DNA from: Vogesella alkaliphila | GTDB lineage: Bacteria > Pseudomonadota > Gammaproteobacteria > Burkholderiales > Chromobacteriaceae | Direction: 5' to 3' | Assembly: GCF_014652475.1 (NCBI RefSeq) | Contig: NZ_BMYW01000013.1 | Location: 1 to 64,000 of the forward strand | DNA: 64,000 bases | Translations under genes and position numbers: made by a program | Notes under the pieces: model-generated | The model's database searches: none | Seen by the model: the letters and a program-made list of their open reading frames with translations, nothing else | Told to the model about the DNA's origin: nothing | Shown here: positions 45,908 through 58,854 of the stretch, piece by piece | How positions within the stretch are numbered: position 1 is the first letter of the stretch | Layout: each line of letters starts with the position of its first letter

Positions 45908-47737
45908 TTATTCAACTGTCACACTTTTTGCCAGGTTACGTGGCTTGTCGACATCGGTACCGCGCGTCAGCGCCACGTGGTAGGCCAGCAGCTGCACCGG
46001 GATGGAGTGCACGATCGGGCTGAGCACGCCGACGTGGCGCGGGGTGCGGATCACGTGTACGCCGTCGGAATCGCTGAAGTGGCTGTCGGCGTCGGCGAAC
46101 ACGAACAGCTCGCCGCCACGGGCGCGCACTTCCTGCATATTGGACTTCACCTTCTCCAGCAGCACGTCGTTGGGGGCGATCACCACCACCGGCATGTTCT
46201 CGTCCACCAGCGCCAGCGGGCCGTGTTTCAACTCGCCGGCTGGGTAGGCCTCGGCGTGGATGTAGGAGATTTCCTTCAGCTTCAGCGCGCCTTCCAGCGC
46301 GATCGGGTAGTGCAGGCCGCGGCCGAGGAACAGCGCATCGTTCTTGGCGGCGAACTGTGCCGACCAGGCGGTGATCTGCGGCTCCAGGTTCAGCGCGTGC
46401 TGCACGCTGCCCGGCAGGTGGCGCAATTCGGCCAAGTACTGCGCTTCCTGCTCGGCAGTCACGCGGCCGCGCACCTTGCCCAGTGTCACCGCCAGCGCGA
46501 ACAGGCTGACCAGCTGGGTGGTGAACGCCTTGGTGGAGGCGACGCCGATTTCGGCACCGGCGCGGGTGTAGAACACCAGGTCGGAGGCACGCGGGATGGC
46601 CGATTCGCGCACGTTGCAGATCGACAGCGCGTGGCGGTGGCCCAGCGACTTCGCGTATTTCAGCGCTTCCATGGTGTCCAGCGTCTCGCCGGACTGCGAG
46701 ATGGTCACCACCAGGTGCTGCGGATCGGCAAAGGCGTCGCGGTAGCGGTATTCGCTGGCGATTTCCACGTCGCACACCACGCCGGCGATGCTTTCGATCC
46801 AGTACTTGGCGGTGAGGCCGGCGTAGTAGCTGGTGCCGCAGGCGAGGATCTTCACGCCGCTCAGCGTCGGCAACACGTTGGCCGCATTGGCGCCGAACAG
46901 TGCCGCGCTAAAACCGTCGTCCAGAATCGCCTCGATGGTGTCGGACAGCGCTTTCGGCTGCTCGTGGATTTCCTTCTGCATGAAGTGGCTGTACGGGCCC
47001 AGCTCCAGCGAGGCCAGCGACACGTCGGACACGTGCACCTTGCGTTCCACCGGCTGGTCGTCCTTGTCGATCAGCGTCACGCCGTCGCGGGTCAGGCGGC
47101 CGATGTCGCCCTCTTCCAGGAAGATCACGCGGCGGGTGGCCGACAGAATGGCGGAGACGTCGGAGGCGATGAAGTTTTCGCCGTCGCCCAGGCCGACCAG
47201 CAGCGGGCAGCCCATGCGCGCGCACACCAGTTCGTCCGGACGGTCCAGCGCGATGACGCCGATGGCGTAGGCGCCGGTCAGCTCGCGGGTGGCCTTGTGC
47301 ACGGCGCGGAACAGGTCCTTCTCCTGCAGGTAGTACTGGTGCACCAGGTGGGCGATCACCTCGGTGTCGGTCTGCGATTCGAAGACGTAGCCGGCGGCCT
47401 TCAGCTCGGCGCGCTTCTGTTCGTGGTTTTCGATGATGCCGTTGTGCACCACCGCGATCAGGCCGTGCGACACGTGCGGGTGGGCGTTGTATTCGGTGAC
47501 GCCGCCGTGGGTAGCCCAGCGAGTGTGGCCGATGCCCAGCTCGCCGTGCACCTTGTCGGCCTGCGCCGCGGCCTCCATCTCGGCCACGCGGCCAACCCGG
47601 CGTACGCGGGTGATCTGGTCGCCGGCGTGCACGGCGATGCCGGACGAGTCATAGCCACGGTATTCCAGGCGCTTCAGGCCCTCGACCAGTACCGGAACGA
47701 TATCGCGCGAAGCAATCGCGCCAACAATGCCACACAT
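45908..47737 (-). CDS. glmS: Glutamine--fructose-6-phosphate aminotransferase GlmS
   Basis: GlmS makes glucosamine-6-phosphate, the entry to amino-sugar and cell-wall synthesis. The 609-aa protein has the N-terminal glutaminase with nucleophile Cys2 ([12 protein letters not shown]), two SIS domains ([33 protein letters not shown]) and the conserved C-terminus NLAKSVTVE, whose codons are the TnsD target in Tn7 systems. Its ATG abuts the stop of the DeoR-type regulator and uses an AAGGAG SD inside that gene. No glmS ribozyme is present. Confidence 0.97.
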   Translation of the reverse strand: MCGIVGAIASRDIVPVLVEGLKRLEYRGYDSSGIAVHAGDQITRVRRVGRVAEMEAAAQADKVHGELGIGHTRWATHGGVTEYNAHPHVSHGLIAVVHNGIIENHEQKRAELKAAGYVFESQTDTEVIAHLVHQYYLQEKDLFRAVHKATRELTGAYAIGVIALDRPDELVCARMGCPLLVGLGDGENFIASDVSAILSATRRVIFLEEGDIGRLTRDGVTLIDKDDQPVERKVHVSDVSLASLELGPYSHFMQKEIHEQPKALSDTIEAILDDGFSAALFGANAANVLPTLSGVKILACGTSYYAGLTAKYWIESIAGVVCDVEIASEYRYRDAFADPQHLVVTISQSGETLDTMEALKYAKSLGHRHALSICNVRESAIPRASDLVFYTRAGAEIGVASTKAFTTQLVSLFALAVTLGKVRGRVTAEQEAQYLAELRHLPGSVQHALNLEPQITAWSAQFAAKNDALFLGRGLHYPIALEGALKLKEISYIHAEAYPAGELKHGPLALVDENMPVVVIAPNDVLLEKVKSNMQEVRARGGELFVFADADSHFSDSDGVHVIRTPRHVGVLSPIVHSIPVQLLAYHVALTRGTDVDKPRNLAKSVTVE

Positions 47738-48523
47738 TCATTTTCTCCTTGGCGTTTCGCCGACTGGGGCGCAGATCACCTGCACGCCGCGCGCGGCAAT
47801 CTGGGTACGGGCCGCATCGCTGAGGCCGTCATCGGTAATCAGGGTGTGAATTTGCTGCCACGGCAGCTCGAGATTCGGAATCTTGCGGCCAACCTTGTCG
47901 GACTCGGCCATGACGATCACTTCGCGTGCCGATTCAGCCATCACGCGCGACAGGCCGACCAGCTCGTGAAAGGTGGTGGTGCCGCGTTCGAGATCGATGC
48001 CGTCGGCACCGACAAACAGCTGGTCAAAGTCGTAGGAGCGCAGCACCTGCTCGGCCACCTGGCCCTGGAAGGACTCGGAGTTCGGATCCCAGGTGCCCCC
48101 AGTCATCAGCAGGGTCGGCTCGTTTTCGAGTTCGCGCAGTGCAGCGGCCACGTTCAGCGAGTTGGTCATCACGACGAGGCCCTGCTTCGGCGCCAGCAGC
48201 GGGATGACGGCGCAGGTGGTGCTACCGCTGTCAATGATGATGCGATTGTGGTCGCGGATGCGCTCGGCGGCAGCGCGGGCAATCGCCATCTTTCGTTGCG
48301 AAACTTTTTCGGCATCGGCGCTCACGATCTCGGCCGGCAAGGCCACCGCACCACCGTAACGGCGCAGCAGCAGCCCGCTGGTTTCCAGCAGGGCAAGATC
48401 CTTGCGGATGGTGACTTCCGAGGTATCAAAGCGGCGGGTCAGGTCATCGACGCTGACTTCACCATGTTCCTGCACCAGGGCAACGATGGCGTGACGACGC
48501 TGCTGAGTATTTCGCTTGGTCAT
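47738..48523 (-). CDS. DeoR-family regulator upstream of glmS
   Basis: A 261-aa DeoR/GlpR-type repressor with an N-terminal winged HTH (VSVDDLTRRFDTSEVTIRKDLALLE, ~24-48) and the DeoR C-terminal sugar-phosphate sensor domain (IDSGSTTCAVIPLL, GADGIDLERGTT). It is cotranscribed with glmS, so it probably senses an amino-sugar phosphate and controls glmS and itself. The start at 48523 excludes a non-conserved 19-codon extension that would cover the operator. An exact repeat copy (47884-47896) encodes DKVGRK. Confidence 0.88.
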   Translation of the reverse strand: MTKRNTQQRRHAIVALVQEHGEVSVDDLTRRFDTSEVTIRKDLALLETSGLLLRRYGGAVALPAEIVSADAEKVSQRKMAIARAAAERIRDHNRIIIDSGSTTCAVIPLLAPKQGLVVMTNSLNVAAALRELENEPTLLMTGGTWDPNSESFQGQVAEQVLRSYDFDQLFVGADGIDLERGTTTFHELVGLSRVMAESAREVIVMAESDKVGRKIPNLELPWQQIHTLITDDGLSDAARTQIAARGVQVICAPVGETPRRK

Positions 48524-48528
48524 GCAAT

Positions 48529-48567
48529 ATTTCGTTTCGAAAGTTTCGCGAAATATATCAGCGAAAG
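48529..48567 (-). promoter_or_regulatory. Probable operator of the DeoR-glmS operon
   Basis: Closely packed TTTCG/CGAAA words form palindromes TTTCGAAA (48535-48542) and TTTCGCGAAA (48544-48553), with a further GCGAAAG at 48561. They begin 6 bp upstream of the regulator start codon. DeoR-family proteins bind repeats of this type, so autoregulation is likely. Confidence 0.6.
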
Positions 48568-48644
48568 TTGACCGGCACAAGTCCAGTTTGTCGACTTAGC
48601 GGACAGCTGTCTTGCGACCAACCTTTGCTGACAAAACAGGCAAG

Positions 48645-48681
48645 AAAAAACCGCCTTGCCGGACGGCCAAGGCGGTTTTCT
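48645..48681 (-). terminator. Terminator after glmU
   Basis: AAAACCGCCTTG / CAAGGCGGTTTT form a 12-bp stem, followed by a T run on the minus strand. A one-mismatch 13-mer copy (48613-48625) lies just beyond. Confidence 0.85.
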
Positions 48682-48697
48682 GCTGCACGAAAACGCG

Positions 48698-50062
48698 TCA
48701 GTTTTTCTTCTGCGGACGCTGCCAGCCCGGCACCGTCAGCTGCTTGGCGCGCGCCACGGTGAGCTGGCCGGCGGGCGCGGTCTTGGTGAGCACCGAGCCG
48801 GCGCCGATGGTGGCGCCCTCTTCCAGCGTCACCGGCGCGACCATCAGCGTGCCGGAGCCGACGAACACGCCGTCGCCGATCACGGTGCGGTACTTGTTGA
48901 CGCCGTCGTAGTTGCAGGTGACCGAGCCGGCGCCGACATTGACCTTGCTGCCGATGTCGGCGTCGCCGATGTAGGTGAGATGATTGACCTTGGAACCTTC
49001 GCCCACGGTCGCCTTCTTGATCTCGACAAAGTTACCGACGTGCACGTGTGCGGCCAGGCTGGCGCCCGGGCGCAGGCGGGCGTACGGCCCGATGCGGCAG
49101 CCTTCGCCGACCACCGCCTCTTCCAGATGCGAGTACGGCGCAATGCGGGTGCCGGCGGCGACGGTGACGTTCTTCAGCACGCAGTAGGCGCCGATCTGCA
49201 CGTTATCACCCAGGCTGACCTGGCCTTCGAACACGCAGCCGACGTCGATGCTGACGTCCATGCCGTGCTGCAGTTCGCCGCGCACGTCGATGCGCGCCGG
49301 ATCGGCGAGGGTGACGCCGGCGGTGAGCAGCGCCCGCGCCTGGTTCAGCTGCAGCTGACGCTCCAGCTCGGCCAGCTGCCACTTGTTGTTGACGCCGGCG
49401 GCCTCCCACGAGGCGGCCACGGTGACGCCGGCGACCGCCAGGCCGTCGGCCACCGCCAGACCGATGACGTCGGTCAGGTAGTATTCGCCCTGCGCGTTGC
49501 CGTTCTTCAGCGCGCCGAGCCAGCCGTCGAGGCGCTCGTTCGGCAGCACCAGCATGCCGGTATTGATCTCGCGGATCGCCTTCTGCTGCGGGTTGCAGTC
49601 CTTGTCTTCCACGATGGCGACGATGTCGCCGGCGGCATTGCGCACGATGCGGCCGTAACCGCTGGCATCCGGCAACACGTCGACCAGCAAGGCCATGCCC
49701 TGCTCCGCCGCCGCCAGCAACTGCTGCAGGGTCGCCACCGTGGTCAGCGGCACGTCGCCGTACAGCACCAGCGTGCGGCCAACCTTGGGCAGGTGCGGCA
49801 GCGCCATCTTCAGCGCGTGGCCGGTGCCCAGCTGCTCGGCCTGCAGCGCCCAGGCGATGTCCGGGTCCTGGATCTGCTCGCGTACCTGTTCGCCGCCGTG
49901 ACCGTAGACCACCACGATCTTGGCCGGCTGCAGCTGGCGGGCGGTCGCGATCACGCGCGCCAGCATCGGCTGTCCGCCGATCGGGTGCAATACCTTGGGC
50001 AAGGCCGAATACATACGCTTGCCTTTGCCGGCAGCCAGAATGACAACGCTGAGAGAGTCCAT
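48698..50062 (-). CDS. glmU: Bifunctional UDP-GlcNAc pyrophosphorylase / GlcN-1-P acetyltransferase GlmU
   Basis: GlmU acetylates glucosamine-1-phosphate and couples it to UTP, giving UDP-GlcNAc for peptidoglycan and LPS. The 454-aa protein has the pyrophosphorylase motif [18 protein letters not shown] (~9-26) and a C-terminal left-handed beta-helix of hexapeptide repeats ([20 protein letters not shown] to IGAGSVLTK). The start [12 protein letters not shown] at 50062 is the family start. An exact 13-mer (49774-49786) encodes KVGR in [16 protein letters not shown]. glmS and glmU flank the DeoR gene, so UDP-GlcNAc synthesis is clustered. Confidence 0.96.
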   Translation of the reverse strand: MDSLSVVILAAGKGKRMYSALPKVLHPIGGQPMLARVIATARQLQPAKIVVVYGHGGEQVREQIQDPDIAWALQAEQLGTGHALKMALPHLPKVGRTLVLYGDVPLTTVATLQQLLAAAEQGMALLVDVLPDASGYGRIVRNAAGDIVAIVEDKDCNPQQKAIREINTGMLVLPNERLDGWLGALKNGNAQGEYYLTDVIGLAVADGLAVAGVTVAASWEAAGVNNKWQLAELERQLQLNQARALLTAGVTLADPARIDVRGELQHGMDVSIDVGCVFEGQVSLGDNVQIGAYCVLKNVTVAAGTRIAPYSHLEEAVVGEGCRIGPYARLRPGASLAAHVHVGNFVEIKKATVGEGSKVNHLTYIGDADIGSKVNVGAGSVTCNYDGVNKYRTVIGDGVFVGSGTLMVAPVTLEEGATIGAGSVLTKTAPAGQLTVARAKQLTVPGWQRPQKKN

Positions 50063-50118
50063 GAACCGTCCAGATAATGACAATAGCCAGGCGGCGAGTA
50101 TGCCTGTCTATCCAGAAA

Positions 50119-50148
50119 TGAAAAAGGCTGTCACCGGAGTGACAGCCT
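50119..50148 (-). terminator. Terminator of the atp operon
   Basis: AGGCTGTCAC / GTGACAGCCT with a 4-nt loop, followed on the minus strand by TTTTT, about 30 bp after the atpC stop. Confidence 0.88.
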
Positions 50149-50174
50149 GAACTATACAGCAAACGCTGACGCGC

Positions 50175-50597
50175 TTAGTGCACGCGCTTGCGCAGATACT
50201 CCAGTGCCTTGAGCTGGGCAATCGCAGAAGCCAGAGCAGCTTGTGCTTTCGCCGTGTCTTGATCACTGGCCGCATGCTTGAGGGCATCCTCAGCAGTACG
50301 CTTGGCTTCTGCCGCACGCGCTTCGTCGAGATCCTCACCGCGAATCGCCGTATCCGCAAGAACCGTGATGTGGTTCGGTTGCACTTCCATCATGCCACCG
50401 GATACCGCCACCAGCACTTCTTCCTTGGAACCAGGCACTGTCAAACGCAACAGACCTGGCTTGATACGGGTCAACAGCGGCACGTGACGTGGATAGATAC
50501 CGATCTCGCCTTCCTGAGCCGGTGCCACCAGAAATTCGGCTTCACCGGAGTAGATCTGCTGTTCGGTACTGACCACTTCCACATGCATCTTGGCCAT
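50175..50597 (-). CDS. atpC: ATP synthase F1 epsilon subunit
   Basis: The 140-aa regulatory subunit of F1, with an N-terminal beta sandwich (MAKMHVEVVSTEQQIYSG; GEIGIYPRHVPLLTRIKPG) and a C-terminal helical hairpin (DEARAAEAKRTAEDAL...). It is the last gene of the atpIBEFHAGDC operon, 15 bp after atpD. Confidence 0.96.
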   Translation of the reverse strand: MAKMHVEVVSTEQQIYSGEAEFLVAPAQEGEIGIYPRHVPLLTRIKPGLLRLTVPGSKEEVLVAVSGGMMEVQPNHITVLADTAIRGEDLDEARAAEAKRTAEDALKHAASDQDTAKAQAALASAIAQLKALEYLRKRVH

Positions 50598-50612
50598 TAG
50601 CCCTCTCCTTGA

Positions 50613-52016
<1,404 letters not shown>

Positions 52017-52049
52017 CTAACTCAATAAACTTTTACAGTCCTGCGACGG

Positions 52050-52916
52050 TTATACCGCAGCGGCACCAGACACGATCTCGGACAGCTCTTTGGTAATTGC
52101 TGCCTGACGCGACTTGTTATACACAAGACGCAGTTGCTTGATCGCATTACCCGCGTTATCGGTTGCAGCCTTCATGGCGACCATACGGGCGGCTTGCTCG
52201 GAAGCAATGTTTTCCGCCACGGACTGGTACACCACGGACTCCAGATAACGCTTCACCAGGAACTCCATCACGTCAGTGGCATTCGGCTCGTAGAGGTAGT
52301 CCCACGAATGGGTGTGCTCCGATACCATATGCTCGTCGGTCAACGGCAACAGTTGTTCCAGGGCTGGCTCCTGCTTCATCGTGTTGATGAAACGGGAATA
52401 CACGATATAAACCGCATCCAGTTCGCCTTCAGCATACTGTTTCAGCAGTACTGTAAGCGGGCCGATCAATTTTTCCAGCTTGGGCACATCGCCCAGCTGA
52501 ACCGCACTTGCCACAACGTTCAGTTTGGCGCGCTGGCATGCTGCAAGGCCTTTCTGGCCGATCGCGCAGACGTCAACTGCGACATCTTGCGCTTGCAGTT
52601 CGCTGACTTTGGCATAAAAGCGCTTCAGGGTATTGGCGTTCAAGCCACCGCAAAGGCCTTTGTCCGAAGTGATCAACAGAATACCGGCACGCTTGATAAC
52701 GTCACGACGTGCAAGCAGTGGGTGCTCCAGATCCGTGTTGGCCGAAGCCAGGTGCGCCATAACGGAGCGCACCTTCTCGGCGTAAGGACGGGCAGCGCGC
52801 ATACGCTCTTGCGTTTTGCGCATCTTGGAGGTTGACACCATTTGCATAGCGCGGGTGATCTTCTGCGTGTTCTGCACGCTTCGGATCTTGGTGAGAATCT
52901 CTTTACCGACTGCCAT
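52050..52916 (-). CDS. atpG: ATP synthase F1 gamma subunit
   Basis: The 288-aa central rotor shaft, with the conserved N-terminal coiled-coil helix ([28 protein letters not shown]) and C-terminal helix ([35 protein letters not shown]). Normal length and order between atpA and atpD. Confidence 0.97.
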   Translation of the reverse strand: MAVGKEILTKIRSVQNTQKITRAMQMVSTSKMRKTQERMRAARPYAEKVRSVMAHLASANTDLEHPLLARRDVIKRAGILLITSDKGLCGGLNANTLKRFYAKVSELQAQDVAVDVCAIGQKGLAACQRAKLNVVASAVQLGDVPKLEKLIGPLTVLLKQYAEGELDAVYIVYSRFINTMKQEPALEQLLPLTDEHMVSEHTHSWDYLYEPNATDVMEFLVKRYLESVVYQSVAENIASEQAARMVAMKAATDNAGNAIKQLRLVYNKSRQAAITKELSEIVSGAAAV

Positions 52917-52960
52917 ATCCCGAACCTTTCTTTAACTCGAGGTTGTCCGAAAGACTCAGT

Positions 52961-54502
52961 TTAGAAACTGTAGCCAGCCTTGAACGACGCGATCGCCGAG
53001 GCCAGTACTTTTTCGTTGTCGGCAGACAGGTCACCGCTCGCATCCGTTGCAGCCAGTACATCAGCATGGTTGGCGCGAACATAGGCCAGGAAGGCGGCTT
53101 CGAAAGCCAACGCGCTCTTCACTGGCACATCTTCGTAGTAACCCTTGTTCACGGACCACAGAGTCAGCGCCATTTCGGCGGTCGACAGGGTCGAGAACTG
53201 CTTCTGCTTCATCAGTTCGGTAACCACTTCACCGTGCTGCAGCTGCTTGCGGGTTGCTTCGTCCAGGTCGGAAGCAAACTGCGAGAACGCAGCCAGTTCG
53301 CGATACTGGGCCAAGGCCAGACGAATACCGCCGCCCAGCTTCTTGATGACTTTGGTCTGAGCTGCACCACCCACGCGCGACACCGAAATACCGGCGTTGA
53401 TCGCAGGACGGATACCGGCGTTGAACAGGTCGGTTTCCAGGAAGATCTGACCGTCGGTAATCGAAATCACGTTGGTCGGAACGAAGGCGGAAACGTCGCC
53501 AGCTTGGGTTTCGATGATCGGCAGCGCGGTCAGCGAGCCGGTTTTGCCTTTCACGGCGCCACCAGTCAGCTTCTCTACCTCGTCCTCGTTGATGCGGGAA
53601 GCGCGCTCCAGCAGACGGGAGTGCAGGTAGAATACGTCGCCAGGATAGGCTTCACGGCCCGGTGGACGACGCAGCAGCAGCGAGATCTGACGGTAGGCAA
53701 CGGCCTGTTTGGACAGGTCGTCGTATACGATCAGCGCATCTTCACCGATGTCGCGGAAGTATTCGCCCATTGCGCAACCGGAGTACGGGGCAATGAACTG
53801 CAGCGCGGCGGCTTCGGAAGCGGTCGCGGCAACCACGATGGTGTGGGCCAGTGCACCGTGCTCTTCCAGTTTGCGAACCACGTTGGCGATCGACGATGCT
53901 TTCTGACCTACGGCTACGTAGATGCAGACAACACCGGTGCCTTTCTGGTTAACGATCGCATCCAGTGCGACAGCGGTCTTGCCTGTCTGACGGTCGCCAA
54001 TGATCAGCTCACGCTGGCCACGACCAACCGGTACCATGGAGTCGATCGACTTCAGGCCGGTCTGCATAGGCTGCGAAACGGACTGACGGGCGATCACGCC
54101 CGGAGCAATCTTTTCGATCGGGGAGGATTTGGCCGCGTTGATCGGGCCTTTACCGTCGATCGGCTGACCCAGCGCGTTCACCACGCGGCCAACCAGCTCA
54201 GGACCTACCGGCACTTCCAGAATGCGACCGGTACACTTAACTTCCTGACCTTCAGAGATGTGCTCGTACTCGCCCAGGATCACGGCACCAACGGAGTCAC
54301 GCTCCAGGTTCATGGCCAGGCCAAAGGTGTTGCCCGAGAACTCGAGCATTTCACCCTGCATCACGTCTGTCAGGCCGTGGATACGAACGATACCGTCAGT
54401 TACGGAGATCACGGTACCTTTGGTACGCGTCTCTACACCTTCGGACAGGTTCTGAATCTTGGCCTTGATCAGGTCACTGATTTCAGAGGGGTTCAACTGC
54501 AT
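52961..54502 (-). CDS. atpA: ATP synthase F1 alpha subunit
   Basis: The 513-aa non-catalytic nucleotide-binding subunit with P-loop [13 protein letters not shown] (~169), the [17 protein letters not shown] block and the arginine-finger region ([20 protein letters not shown]). Starts [17 protein letters not shown]. Order and length are normal. Confidence 0.98.
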   Translation of the reverse strand: MQLNPSEISDLIKAKIQNLSEGVETRTKGTVISVTDGIVRIHGLTDVMQGEMLEFSGNTFGLAMNLERDSVGAVILGEYEHISEGQEVKCTGRILEVPVGPELVGRVVNALGQPIDGKGPINAAKSSPIEKIAPGVIARQSVSQPMQTGLKSIDSMVPVGRGQRELIIGDRQTGKTAVALDAIVNQKGTGVVCIYVAVGQKASSIANVVRKLEEHGALAHTIVVAATASEAAALQFIAPYSGCAMGEYFRDIGEDALIVYDDLSKQAVAYRQISLLLRRPPGREAYPGDVFYLHSRLLERASRINEDEVEKLTGGAVKGKTGSLTALPIIETQAGDVSAFVPTNVISITDGQIFLETDLFNAGIRPAINAGISVSRVGGAAQTKVIKKLGGGIRLALAQYRELAAFSQFASDLDEATRKQLQHGEVVTELMKQKQFSTLSTAEMALTLWSVNKGYYEDVPVKSALAFEAAFLAYVRANHADVLAATDASGDLSADNEKVLASAIASFKAGYSF

Positions 54503-54510
54503 GATCTCTC

Positions 54511-55047
54511 CTAATTCTTGAGGCTTGCCGCCATTGCGTGCAGTTTGCCGCTCACAGACGCGTCAATCACGTCATCACCGATCAAAATGCGTACGCCGCC
54601 GATAAGCTCGGCAGCTTCGCGCACTTCAATTCGTACGGTCTTGCCATACTTCTTGGTAAGCGCGGCGATCAGATCGGTTTGCTGAGCTTCGGTCAGCGGG
54701 AAAGCCGATTCGACGACTGCGTCGACGACTCCCTCGGACTTGGCTCGGAGCTGTTCAAACTGGCCAGCAATTTCCGGTAACAATGTCAGACGGCGGTTTT
54801 CGATGAGGGTGACAACGAACTTCTTGATGTCGTCACTGCCACGTTCACCCAACACGTCCAACAACAGCGCCTCAACCTCTTGCGCGGTATGTTTCGGGTT
54901 GGTGACCACCTGGGCCACGTCCGGGTTTGTCACCATGGCAGCCAGCCACGCGAGCGCTTCAGACCATTTGGCCTGCGACTGCTGCTCGGCGGCCAGGCTG
55001 TATACCGCTTCGGCATAGGGCCTTGCTACGGTAATAAGTTCTGCCAT
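54511..55047 (-). CDS. atpH: ATP synthase F1 delta subunit
   Basis: The 178-aa OSCP-like stator subunit linking F1 to the b subunits. It shows the N-terminal [12 protein letters not shown] helix and the C-terminal [37 protein letters not shown] motif. It lies 8 bp upstream of atpA. Confidence 0.96.
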   Translation of the reverse strand: MAELITVARPYAEAVYSLAAEQQSQAKWSEALAWLAAMVTNPDVAQVVTNPKHTAQEVEALLLDVLGERGSDDIKKFVVTLIENRRLTLLPEIAGQFEQLRAKSEGVVDAVVESAFPLTEAQQTDLIAALTKKYGKTVRIEVREAAELIGGVRILIGDDVIDASVSGKLHAMAASLKN

Positions 55048-55054
55048 GAGTTGT

Positions 55055-55525
55055 TTAAAACTCCGCTTTGATGGAAGCTAACAGATCAGCGTGCTTGGCT
55101 GCATCGATCTCTTTGCGCAGGATCTTTTCCGCGCCGCTCACGGCCAGGGAGGCAACCTGCTCACGCAGCGACTCCTTGGCACGCAAGACTTCCTGATCGA
55201 TCTGGGCCTTCGCGTCCGCCACCAGCTTTGCACCTTCGGTGCGAGCTGCGTCCTTGGCTTCATCCACGATCTGGTTGGCACGCTTTTCAGCGGCTAGGAC
55301 CAGCTCGGTAGCTTGTTGTTTTGCCTGACGAAGTTCGTCAGCAACGCGCTTTTCGGCTGCTTCCAGATCCTGTTTGCCACGCTCTGCAGCGGCCAAGCCA
55401 TCAGCAATACGCTTGGCACGCTCGTCCATCATGTTGGTAAGCGGAGGCCAAACAAACTTCATGGTGAACCATACCAGGATAGCGAACGTGATCGCCTGGC
55501 CTAGTAGTGTTGCATTGAATTCCAC
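55055..55525 (-). CDS. atpF: ATP synthase F0 b subunit
   Basis: The 156-aa peripheral stalk protein: one N-terminal membrane helix ([20 protein letters not shown]...) followed by a long charged coiled coil ([27 protein letters not shown]...). Length is normal and it ends near the atpH start. Confidence 0.96.
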   Translation of the reverse strand: MEFNATLLGQAITFAILVWFTMKFVWPPLTNMMDERAKRIADGLAAAERGKQDLEAAEKRVADELRQAKQQATELVLAAEKRANQIVDEAKDAARTEGAKLVADAKAQIDQEVLRAKESLREQVASLAVSGAEKILRKEIDAAKHADLLASIKAEF

Positions 55526-55574
55526 GCTTGTTTTCCTCCAGTGGGGTTACGACAACAACCGCTTGCGTTAAAAA

Positions 55575-55862
<288 letters not shown>

Positions 55863-55925
55863 TTAAATCTCCTAAAGACTAAGTGCAAGGATGGTTTGAA
55901 AAAAGGTACTAAGAAAATCGTTAAA

Positions 55926-57111
<1,186 letters not shown>

Positions 57112-57135
57112 GTCTGAATCGTAAAAAATCGGACG

Positions 57136-57165
57136 ATTATAGGCTTGACGTGACGAAAGCGTCAA
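57136..57165 (-). promoter_or_regulatory. Sigma-70 promoter of the atp operon
   Basis: On the minus strand TTGACG (57160-57165) and a perfect TATAAT (57136-57141) are 18 bp apart, 24 bp before the atpI start. It also ends the parB-side intergenic space, so the atp operon is transcribed independently of parAB. Confidence 0.85.
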
Positions 57166-57202
57166 CTTTGCTTCATTCCGCTGTTTATGGCCAAAATCCA
57201 GC

Positions 57203-58060
57203 TCACGACTTTGATTTTGCTTGCAGTTTTTCCAGCAGCCGGTCAAGTTCATCCAGATTTGCATACTCGATGATCAGCTTGCCGTTGCCGCGCGCCGCAT
57301 TGCGCAAACTGACGCTCATGCCCAACTGCTCGGACAGCGTTTCCGCCAGCCGGCGCACGTCGGCATCCTGCCGTGCCGGCGCGGCCGGCTTGCGGCCAAC
57401 CTTGGCCTCCTGCTGCTGCGCTTTCCGTTCCACCTCGCGCACGGTGAGGCCGTCGGCGGCGATCTGCTGCGCCAGGCTGATCTGCTCCAGCACCGGCAGC
57501 GGCAGCAGCGCACGGGCATGGCCCATTTCCAGGCGTCCGTCGTGCAGCATCTGCTGCACCGGCTCCGGCAGCGCCAAGAGGCGCAGCAGGTTGCTGACTG
57601 CGCTGCGCGAACGGCCGACCGCCTCGGCGGCGGCCTCGTGGGTGAGGGCAAACTCGTCGATCAGCCGCTTCAGGCCGCGCGCTTCCTCGATCGGGTCCAG
57701 CTCCTGACGCTGGATGTTCTCGATCAGGCCCATCGCCAGCGCCGCCTCGTCGGACACGCTGCGGATCACCGCCGGGATCTCGGCCAGACCGGCCTTGCGG
57801 CTGGCACGCCAGCGCCGCTCGCCGGCGATCAGCTCGTAGTCGCCGAGGCCGACCTCGCGCACCACCACCGGCTGGATCACGCCCTGGGCGCGGATCGAGG
57901 CCGTCAGCTCTTCCAGTGCGGCGTCGTCGATCTGGCTGCGCGGCTGGTACTTGCCGGGGCGGATGCGCTCGATCGCCAGCGCGGTCAGGCGGTCGTCAAC
58001 GGATTCGACGGTGGAGAGCAGCGCGTCAAGACCGCGGCCCAGTCCTTTGAGTTTGGCCAT
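57203..58060 (-). CDS. parB: Chromosome-partitioning protein ParB
   Basis: A 285-aa ParB/Spo0J: the N-terminal LGRGLDALL, the CTP-binding/ParB box (GKYQPRSQI; GERRWRASRKAGL), the HTH region (LTHEAAAEAVGRSRSAVSNLLRLL) and a dimerisation tail rich in leucine. It loads on parS sites near the origin. An exact 13-mer (57391-57403) encodes AKVGRK in the low-complexity linker before the C-terminal domain. I saw no parS site in the window. Confidence 0.95.
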   Translation of the reverse strand: MAKLKGLGRGLDALLSTVESVDDRLTALAIERIRPGKYQPRSQIDDAALEELTASIRAQGVIQPVVVREVGLGDYELIAGERRWRASRKAGLAEIPAVIRSVSDEAALAMGLIENIQRQELDPIEEARGLKRLIDEFALTHEAAAEAVGRSRSAVSNLLRLLALPEPVQQMLHDGRLEMGHARALLPLPVLEQISLAQQIAADGLTVREVERKAQQQEAKVGRKPAAPARQDADVRRLAETLSEQLGMSVSLRNAARGNGKLIIEYANLDELDRLLEKLQAKSKS

Positions 58061-58062
58061 CT

Positions 58063-58854
58063 TTATTGTTCTGCTGTGGTTGTTTGCGGTTCGAGACGGG
58101 CAGTCAGCTCCGCAGCGAGGGCGATGTACGCCTGGGCGCCGCGGGCATTGCGATCGTAGATCAGTGCCGGCAGGCCGTGACTGGGCGCCTCCGCCAGGCG
58201 GATGTTGCGCGGGATGACGGTATCGAACACCTTGTCGCCGAAGTGGCGCGCCAGCTGTTCCGACACCTGTTGCGACAGGTTGCTACGGGCATCAAACATG
58301 GTGCGCAGCAGGCCCATGATCTCGATTTTCGGATTGACCGCCAATCGCACCTTGCGCAGGGTGTTGACCAGGTCGGTCAGCCCTTCCAGCGCGTAGTATT
58401 CGCACACCATCGGGATCAGCACGCCCTGCGCCGCCACCAGCCCGTTCAGCGTCAGCAGGTTCAGCGACGGCGGACTGTCGATCAGGATGTAGTCGTAGTT
58501 GGCCGCCACCTGCTCCAGCGCGTTCTTCAGCCGCGCCTCGCGCGCCAACTCCTGCATCAGCTCGACCTCGGCCGCCGACAGGTCGCGATTGGCCGGCAGC
58601 ACATCGTAGCCGCCCTGCTTCGCCGGCTGCACCACCTCGGCCACCTCGTGCTCGGCCAGCAGCACGTGGTAGACCGAGCGCGACAGCGCGCTCTTGTCGA
58701 TACCGCTACCCATGGTGGCGTTGCCCTGCGGGTCGAGATCGACGATCAGCACCCGCCGCCCCTGCTCGGCCAGACTGGCCGCCAGGTTGACCACGGTGGT
58801 GGTTTTGCCGACGCCGCCCTTCTGGTTGGCGACCGCGATGATGCGTGCCGTCAT
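58063..58854 (-). CDS. parA: Chromosome-partitioning ATPase ParA
   Basis: A 263-aa Walker-type ParA/Soj with the deviant P-loop ANQKGGVGKTTT (~8-19), DLDPQGNATMGSG and IDSPPSLNLLTLNGL. It segregates ParB-bound origins. Its start overlaps the rsmG stop (ATGA) and its stop is 2 bp before parB, giving the compact mnmG-rsmG-parA-parB order typical near bacterial origins. Confidence 0.96.
   Translation of the reverse strand: MTARIIAVANQKGGVGKTTTVVNLAASLAEQGRRVLIVDLDPQGNATMGSGIDKSALSRSVYHVLLAEHEVAEVVQPAKQGGYDVLPANRDLSAAEVELMQELAREARLKNALEQVAANYDYILIDSPPSLNLLTLNGLVAAQGVLIPMVCEYYALEGLTDLVNTLRKVRLAVNPKIEIMGLLRTMFDARSNLSQQVSEQLARHFGDKVFDTVIPRNIRLAEAPSHGLPALIYDRNARGAQAYIALAAELTARLEPQTTTAEQ

Noticed and set aside
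45977-48571. 864-codon plus-strand frame across glmS and the DeoR gene
   Set aside because: Antisense shadow of two well-conserved genes, with no recognisable domain or ribosome binding site.
54187-54197. GCGGCCAACC-like word in atpA
   Set aside because: The residues [11 protein letters not shown] are universally conserved and the match ends in CAG rather than CTT; best explained by codon use, not by the repeat family.
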